Assembly: GCA_016705065.1 (NCBI GenBank)
Contig: JADIYY010000002.1
Location: forward strand, 186,001-250,000
Direction of reading: 5' to 3'
Length of the DNA: 64,000 bases
Origin: Candidatus Aalborgiella aggregata
GTDB taxonomy: Bacteria > Pseudomonadota > Gammaproteobacteria > Burkholderiales > Burkholderiaceae_C
In this document: piece after piece, positions 59,921 through 64,000 of the stretch
Layout of the letters: every line of letters starts with the position of its first letter
Numbering within the stretch: position 1 is the first letter of the stretch
Notes under the pieces: model-generated
The model's input: the letters and a program-made list of their open reading frames with translations, nothing else
Told to the model about the DNA's origin: nothing
The model's database searches: none
Translations under genes and position numbers: made by a program

Positions 59921-60709
59921 ATGGGCTTTTTAAGCGGAAAAAAACTACTCATTACCGGCGTTCTAAGCAACCGTTCTATCGCTTACGGCATTGCCAAGGC
60001 ATGTCACCGTGAAGGCGCGGAATTGGCCTTCAGCTATGTTGGAGATCGTTTCAAAGAACGTATCACAGGCTTTGCGGCAGAGTTTGATTCCAAACTGATT
60101 TTTGACTGCGATGTGAGCAGTGATGAAGCCATCACAAAAATGTTTGCTGATTTGTCGAAGACTTGGCCGCAATTTGACGGTTTTGTGCACAGTATTAGTT
60201 TTGCCCCCAAAGAAGCACTTGAGGGTAATTTTTTAGACGGACTGACACGTGAAAACTACCGCATTGCGCACGACATCAGTGCCTACAGTTTTCCAGCCTT
60301 GGCCAAAGCGGCTTTGCCCTATTTACGTGAAAAATCTTCATTATTAACACTGAGCTATTTGGGCGCTTTGCGTGCTGTTCCAAACTACAACACCATGGGC
60401 TTGGCCAAAGCATCTTTAGAAGCATCTGTGCGCTATTTGTCAGAGGCGATTGGGCCAAAGGGAATGCGCGCCAATGGCATCAGCGCAGGACCTATCAAAA
60501 CTTTGGCAGCCAGTGGCATCAAAGATTTTGGCAAATTGCTGGGCACGGTAGCAGGCGCATCACCGATTCGACGCAATGTCACCATTGAAGAAGTGGGCAA
60601 CGCTGCCGCATTCTTGCTCAGTGACTTGGCCAGTGGTATCAGCTCTGAAATCATGTACGTTGATGGCGGTTACAGCCAAGGCGTAGGCGTGACGGGCGAG
60701 CAGATTTAA
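59921..60709 (+). CDS. fabI: Enoyl-[acyl-carrier-protein] reductase (NADH)
   Basis: Last reductive step of each fatty-acid elongation cycle and the usual triclosan target. From the ATG at 59921 it has 262 residues. NAD site GVLSNRSIAYGIAKACHREG, Ser-Tyr pair at SYLGALRAVPNYNTMGLAKASLEASV with catalytic Tyr156 and Lys163, and the ISAGPIKTLAASGIKDF loop. A longer upstream reading frame is rejected because the conserved start is MGFLSGKKLLITG. It is divergent from the lipoprotein/YejA pair over about 195 bases in which no other gene is seen, and its 3' end faces carB across a repeat copy. Confidence 0.96.
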   Translation: MGFLSGKKLLITGVLSNRSIAYGIAKACHREGAELAFSYVGDRFKERITGFAAEFDSKLIFDCDVSSDEAITKMFADLSKTWPQFDGFVHSISFAPKEALEGNFLDGLTRENYRIAHDISAYSFPALAKAALPYLREKSSLLTLSYLGALRAVPNYNTMGLAKASLEASVRYLSEAIGPKGMRANGISAGPIKTLAASGIKDFGKLLGTVAGASPIRRNVTIEEVGNAAAFLLSDLASGISSEIMYVDGGYSQGVGVTGEQI

Positions 60710-60735
60710 CAAGAACCGAAGATACGTTATAGCGC

Positions 60736-60798
60736 AAATGCTATAATTTTAATAGCAATCTAGGCAGCAAAGACGCCGCCTAGAGCTATATTTATCAC
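60736..60798 (+). repeat. Dispersed GCTAT...ATAGC repeat, copy 9
   Basis: AATGCTATAATTTTAATAGC, then TCTAGGCAGCAAAGACGCCG and CCTAGAGCTATATTT. It lies between the convergent fabI and carB ends. Confidence 0.85.
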
Positions 60799-60824
60799 TT
60801 ATTCTTCTTGTGCTGTCTGGCTTT

Positions 60825-63800
60825 TTAGGCCAGCTGCGCATGCATTTCTTGCACTGAAATCACGCCAAGATTATCCATGTACTTCATGCCTTCAACGGCA
60901 GCTTCTGCGCCGAAGATGGTGGTGAATGTGGTGACCCGCGCTAAAAGTGACGATGTACGGATGGCACGAGAGTCAGCAATGGCATTGCGACGTTCTTCAA
61001 CAGTGTTGATCACCATTGCAATTTCATTGTTTTTAATCATGTCCACAATGTGAGGACGACCTTCAGTCACCTTGTTCACCACCGTGCACGGCACACCGGC
61101 AGCTGAAATAGCAGCGGCTGTACCTTTGGTTGCTACTACTACAAAATTCATCGCTACTAAAGCACGTGCAATATCCACAGCACGCGCTTTGTCGTTGTTT
61201 TTCACTGTGATAAAGACTTTATTCACTGCATCTGTTGCGCGTGGCAATTTGGTGCCAGCACCCAGCTGTGCCTTAACAAAGGCTTCGCCAAATGTTTTGC
61301 CCACACCCATCACTTCGCCAGTCGACTTCATTTCTGGCCCCAATATCGTATCGACACCTGGGAATTTGACAAAGGGGAATACGGCTTCTTTGACGCTGAA
61401 ATAGGGTGGTGTGACCTCTGCGCCAATACCTTGTGCGTCCAATGACTGGCCAGCCATACAACGTGCGGCGACTTTGGCAAGCTGAACGCCCGTTGCTTTA
61501 GAGACGAATGGTACTGTGCGTGAAGCACGTGGGTTCACTTCCAAAACGTAGATGACATCTTTGCCATCGATCTGCTGAATGGCAAACTGCACATTCATCA
61601 AGCCAACCACATTCAAGGCTTTCGCCATGGCAGCAGTTTGGCGTTTGATTTCGGCAATTGTCGCAGCAGTCAGGTAATACGGAGGTAAGGAACAAGCCGA
61701 ATCGCCACTGTGCACGCCAGCTTGCTCAATGTGTTCCATCACGCCGCCGATGAACACGCGGCCTATGTGGTCGCGCACGGCATCCACGTCACACTCAATC
61801 GCATCGTTCAAAAAGCGATCCAACAAAACGGGTGAGTCGTGGCTGACTTTGACCGCTTCGCGCATGTAACGCTCTAAATCACGCTGTTCATGGACAATTT
61901 CCATGGCCCGACCACCCAAAACATAGCTTGGGCGAACGACCAGTGGGTAGCCTAAAGTCGTGGCTTTTTCAAGCGCTTCAGCTTCGGTACGGGCTGTTGC
62001 ATTTGGAGGTTGCAGCAAATTCAATTCGCGCAACAGTGCTGAGAAACGTTCGCGGTCTTCAGCGGCATCGATCATGTCTGGGCTTGTACCAATAATTGGA
62101 ACGCCGTTCTTTTCAAGTGCCAGAGCCAACTTCAAAGGCGTTTGACCGCCGTATTGAACAATCACACCTACCGGTTTTTCAACCGCAACAATTTCCAGTA
62201 CATCTTCTAAAGTGACAGGCTCAAAATACAAACGGTCAGAAGTGTCGTAATCAGTTGAAACCGTTTCAGGATTGCAGTTGACCATGATGGTCTCGTAGCC
62301 ATCTTCACGCATGGCCATCGCAGCATGTACACAGCAGTAATCAAACTCAATACCTTGACCAATGCGATTAGGACCACCGCCTAAAACGATGATTTTTTTC
62401 TTGTCAGACGGCAGTGCCTCACACTCGCTACCTGCTTGCTCATATGTGGAATACAAATAAGCCGTATTGGAAGCAAATTCCGCAGCGCAGGTATCAACAC
62501 GTTTATACACAGGGCGCACATTTGCCGCATGACGCGCTTCGCGAATTTGGGTATCTGTCGTGCGCAATTGTTTGGCTAAGCGGCGATCTGAAAAACCTTT
62601 TTGTTTCAACAAGCGCAAGGTGTCAGCATCAATTTTGTCTAAGCTGGTTTTTTCAAGTGCCAATTCGATTTTGACAATCTCTTCAATCTGCACCAAAAAC
62701 CAAGGGTCAATTTTGGTCAAGGCAAAAACTTCGTCCACGCTCATGCCCAACGCAAATGCATCGCCGACGTACCAAATACGATCTGGACCCGGCTCACCCA
62801 ATTCTTTTTCCAACACCTCACGGTCTTGGGTTTTTTCGTTCATGCCGTCCACGCCCACTTCCAAACCGCGCAAGGCTTTTTGGAACGATTCTTGAAATGT
62901 GCGGCCAATGGCCATCACTTCACCGACGGATTTCATCTGTGTCGTTAATCGAGAATCCGCGGCAGGGAATTTCTCAAATGCAAAACGCGGTATTTTGGTG
63001 ACCACGTAATCTATGCTCGGCTCAAAACTCGCGGGTGTTGCACCGCCTGTAATTTCATTGCGCAATTCATCGAGCGTGTAGCCGCATGCCAATTTAGCAG
63101 CGACTTTGGCAATTGGGAAACCTGTGGCTTTTGATGCCAAAGCAGATGAACGCGATACACGCGGGTTCATTTCTATCACCACCATGCGACCATCTTTGGG
63201 GTTGATGGAGAATTGCACGTTAGAGCCGCCTGTATCAACACCGATTTCACGCAATACTGCCAATGAAGCATTGCGCAAGATTTGGTATTCTTTGTCGGTC
63301 AAGGTCTGCGCTGGCGCAACCGTAATCGAGTCGCCCGTGTGTACTCCCATGGGGTCCAAGTTTTCAATCGAACAAACGATGATGCAGTTGTCCGCCTTGT
63401 CGCGTACCACTTCCATCTCGTATTCTTTCCAACCCAGCAAGGATTCTTCAATTAAGAGCTCGTTGGTTGGGGAAGCTTCTAAACCACGTTTGCAAATCGT
63501 CTCGAATTCTTCTGAGTTGTACGCAATACCGCCACCTGTACCACCTAAGGTGAAACTGGGTCGAATGACGGTAGGAAAGCCCACAGTGCGTTGTACAGCC
63601 CAGGCTTCATCCATGCTGTGTGCGATGCCTGAGCGGGCAGAACCGAGACCGATTTTGGTCATCGCGTCTTTGAACTTCAAGCGATCTTCGGCTTTGTCAA
63701 TGGCTTCAGGTGTTGCGCCGATCAGTTCGACAGGTTTGCCGGTGGCTGCACCCGTGTATTTTTGCAAAACGCCGTTGTGCCATAAATCCAAAGCGCAGTT

Positions 63801-64000
63801 CAAAGCTGTTTGGCCGCCCATGGTCGGCAAAATTGCATCAGGCCGCTCTTTGGCGATGATTTTTTCAACCGTTTGCCATGTGATGGGTTCGATGTAAGTG
63901 ACATCCGCCGTGGCGGGGTCGGTCATGATGGTCGCAGGGTTACTGTTGATCAGGATGACTTTGTAGCCCTCTTCGCGCAAGGCTTTGCAGGCTTGCACAC
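60825..64000 (-). CDS. carB: Carbamoyl-phosphate synthase large subunit (N-terminus beyond window)
   Basis: Makes carbamoyl phosphate from ammonia, bicarbonate and two ATP for arginine and pyrimidine synthesis. About 1057 residues are visible; the N-terminal ~20-25 lie past the right edge, since the first in-frame GTG codes an internal valine of the conserved GVQACKALREEGYKVILINS. It has two ATP-grasp halves (PTMGGQTALNCALDLW..., then VIVQYGGQTPLKLALALEKNG), with IGQGIEFDYCCVHAAMAMRE between them, and the C-terminal MGS-like allosteric domain after NDKARAVDIARALVAMN. No frameshift. It converges with fabI. Confidence 0.96.
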   Translation of the reverse strand, partial: VQACKALREEGYKVILINSNPATIMTDPATADVTYIEPITWQTVEKIIAKERPDAILPTMGGQTALNCALDLWHNGVLQKYTGAATGKPVELIGATPEAIDKAEDRLKFKDAMTKIGLGSARSGIAHSMDEAWAVQRTVGFPTVIRPSFTLGGTGGGIAYNSEEFETICKRGLEASPTNELLIEESLLGWKEYEMEVVRDKADNCIIVCSIENLDPMGVHTGDSITVAPAQTLTDKEYQILRNASLAVLREIGVDTGGSNVQFSINPKDGRMVVIEMNPRVSRSSALASKATGFPIAKVAAKLACGYTLDELRNEITGGATPASFEPSIDYVVTKIPRFAFEKFPAADSRLTTQMKSVGEVMAIGRTFQESFQKALRGLEVGVDGMNEKTQDREVLEKELGEPGPDRIWYVGDAFALGMSVDEVFALTKIDPWFLVQIEEIVKIELALEKTSLDKIDADTLRLLKQKGFSDRRLAKQLRTTDTQIREARHAANVRPVYKRVDTCAAEFASNTAYLYSTYEQAGSECEALPSDKKKIIVLGGGPNRIGQGIEFDYCCVHAAMAMREDGYETIMVNCNPETVSTDYDTSDRLYFEPVTLEDVLEIVAVEKPVGVIVQYGGQTPLKLALALEKNGVPIIGTSPDMIDAAEDRERFSALLRELNLLQPPNATARTEAEALEKATTLGYPLVVRPSYVLGGRAMEIVHEQRDLERYMREAVKVSHDSPVLLDRFLNDAIECDVDAVRDHIGRVFIGGVMEHIEQAGVHSGDSACSLPPYYLTAATIAEIKRQTAAMAKALNVVGLMNVQFAIQQIDGKDVIYVLEVNPRASRTVPFVSKATGVQLAKVAARCMAGQSLDAQGIGAEVTPPYFSVKEAVFPFVKFPGVDTILGPEMKSTGEVMGVGKTFGEAFVKAQLGAGTKLPRATDAVNKVFITVKNNDKARAVDIARALVAMNFVVVATKGTAAAISAAGVPCTVVNKVTEGRPHIVDMIKNNEIAMVINTVEERRNAIADSRAIRTSSLLARVTTFTTIFGAEAAVEGMKYMDNLGVISVQEMHAQLA

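Noticed and set aside
1..64000. tRNA, rRNA, tmRNA or CRISPR arrays
   Set aside because: No T-loop GGTTCGANTCC with acceptor stem pairing, no rRNA-like stretch and no regularly spaced repeat-spacer structure was found by eye. A covariance-model search could still reveal a small RNA.

Overview
The window reads as a chromosomal segment of a betaproteobacterium of the order Burkholderiales, probably Comamonadaceae-like. This rests on gene content and order (hemC/ppc divergent pair, recX-recA, surE-pcm-nlpD, ratA-rnfH divergent from smpB, phaC-phaA-phaB, scoAB, form IAq RuBisCO with cbbQ and cbbO) and on a dispersed GCTAT...ATAGC intergenic repeat of a kind I associate with that family. GC looks close to one half by eye, low for the group. 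No species can be named from this alone, and I saw no rRNA, tRNA or CRISPR array.

Layout. 0-12 kb: hemC (partial), ppc, a flavoprotein, rpsU-yqeY, recX-recA, a MarR regulator, surE-pcm-nlpD and the CoA-transferase pair scoAB. The sigma-factor genes that usually follow yqeY (dnaG-rpoD) and nlpD (rpoS) are absent from both places. 12-19 kb: acetyl-CoA synthetase, diacylglycerol kinase, a DadA-like oxidase and a Pat-like acetyltransferase that may control the synthetase. 19-21 kb: a two-gene sugar/polysaccharide module with foreign-looking codon use, bracketed by two copies of the dispersed repeat. 21-29.6 kb: a methionine sulfoxide repair group (msrA-selO-msrB) split by a 4.6-kb segment (two-component system, PepSY protein, DUF1924 and diheme cytochromes c, cytochrome b, rubredoxin). 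That segment is bracketed by a 36-bp near-perfect direct repeat made from the 3' end of selO. 29.6-39.8 kb: regulators, an exported protein, OmpA-like and GST genes, an AT-rich orphan HNH endonuclease pair beside guaA, then guaA, a lipoprotein, guaB and a DUF4124 gene. 39.8-46.3 kb: a cbbR-cbbLSQO-orf98 RuBisCO cassette bracketed by ~117-bp imperfect direct repeats, each containing a DUF4124 gene end plus a copy of the dispersed repeat. 46-64 kb: rnfH-ratA/smpB, PHA depolymerase, periplasmic DNA ligase, ArsR/SRPBCC genes, the phaC-phaA-phaB operon, a YejA-like binding protein, fabI and carB (partial).

Together the genes suggest a flexible heterotroph that activates acetate and acetoacetate (acs, scoAB), stores and mobilises polyhydroxybutyrate (phaCAB, phaZ), replenishes C4 acids with PEP carboxylase, and carries a possibly acquired Calvin-cycle CO2-fixing cassette and an acquired cytochrome module.

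Caution on quality: nine genes between about 24.5 and 47.9 kb carry 15 inferred single-base indels, many of them in homopolymers and including near-essential genes (guaA, smpB). I saw none in the flanking 24 kb and 16 kb. This points to locally poor consensus sequence rather than real decay, so those genes are reported as frameshifted in the sequence given.
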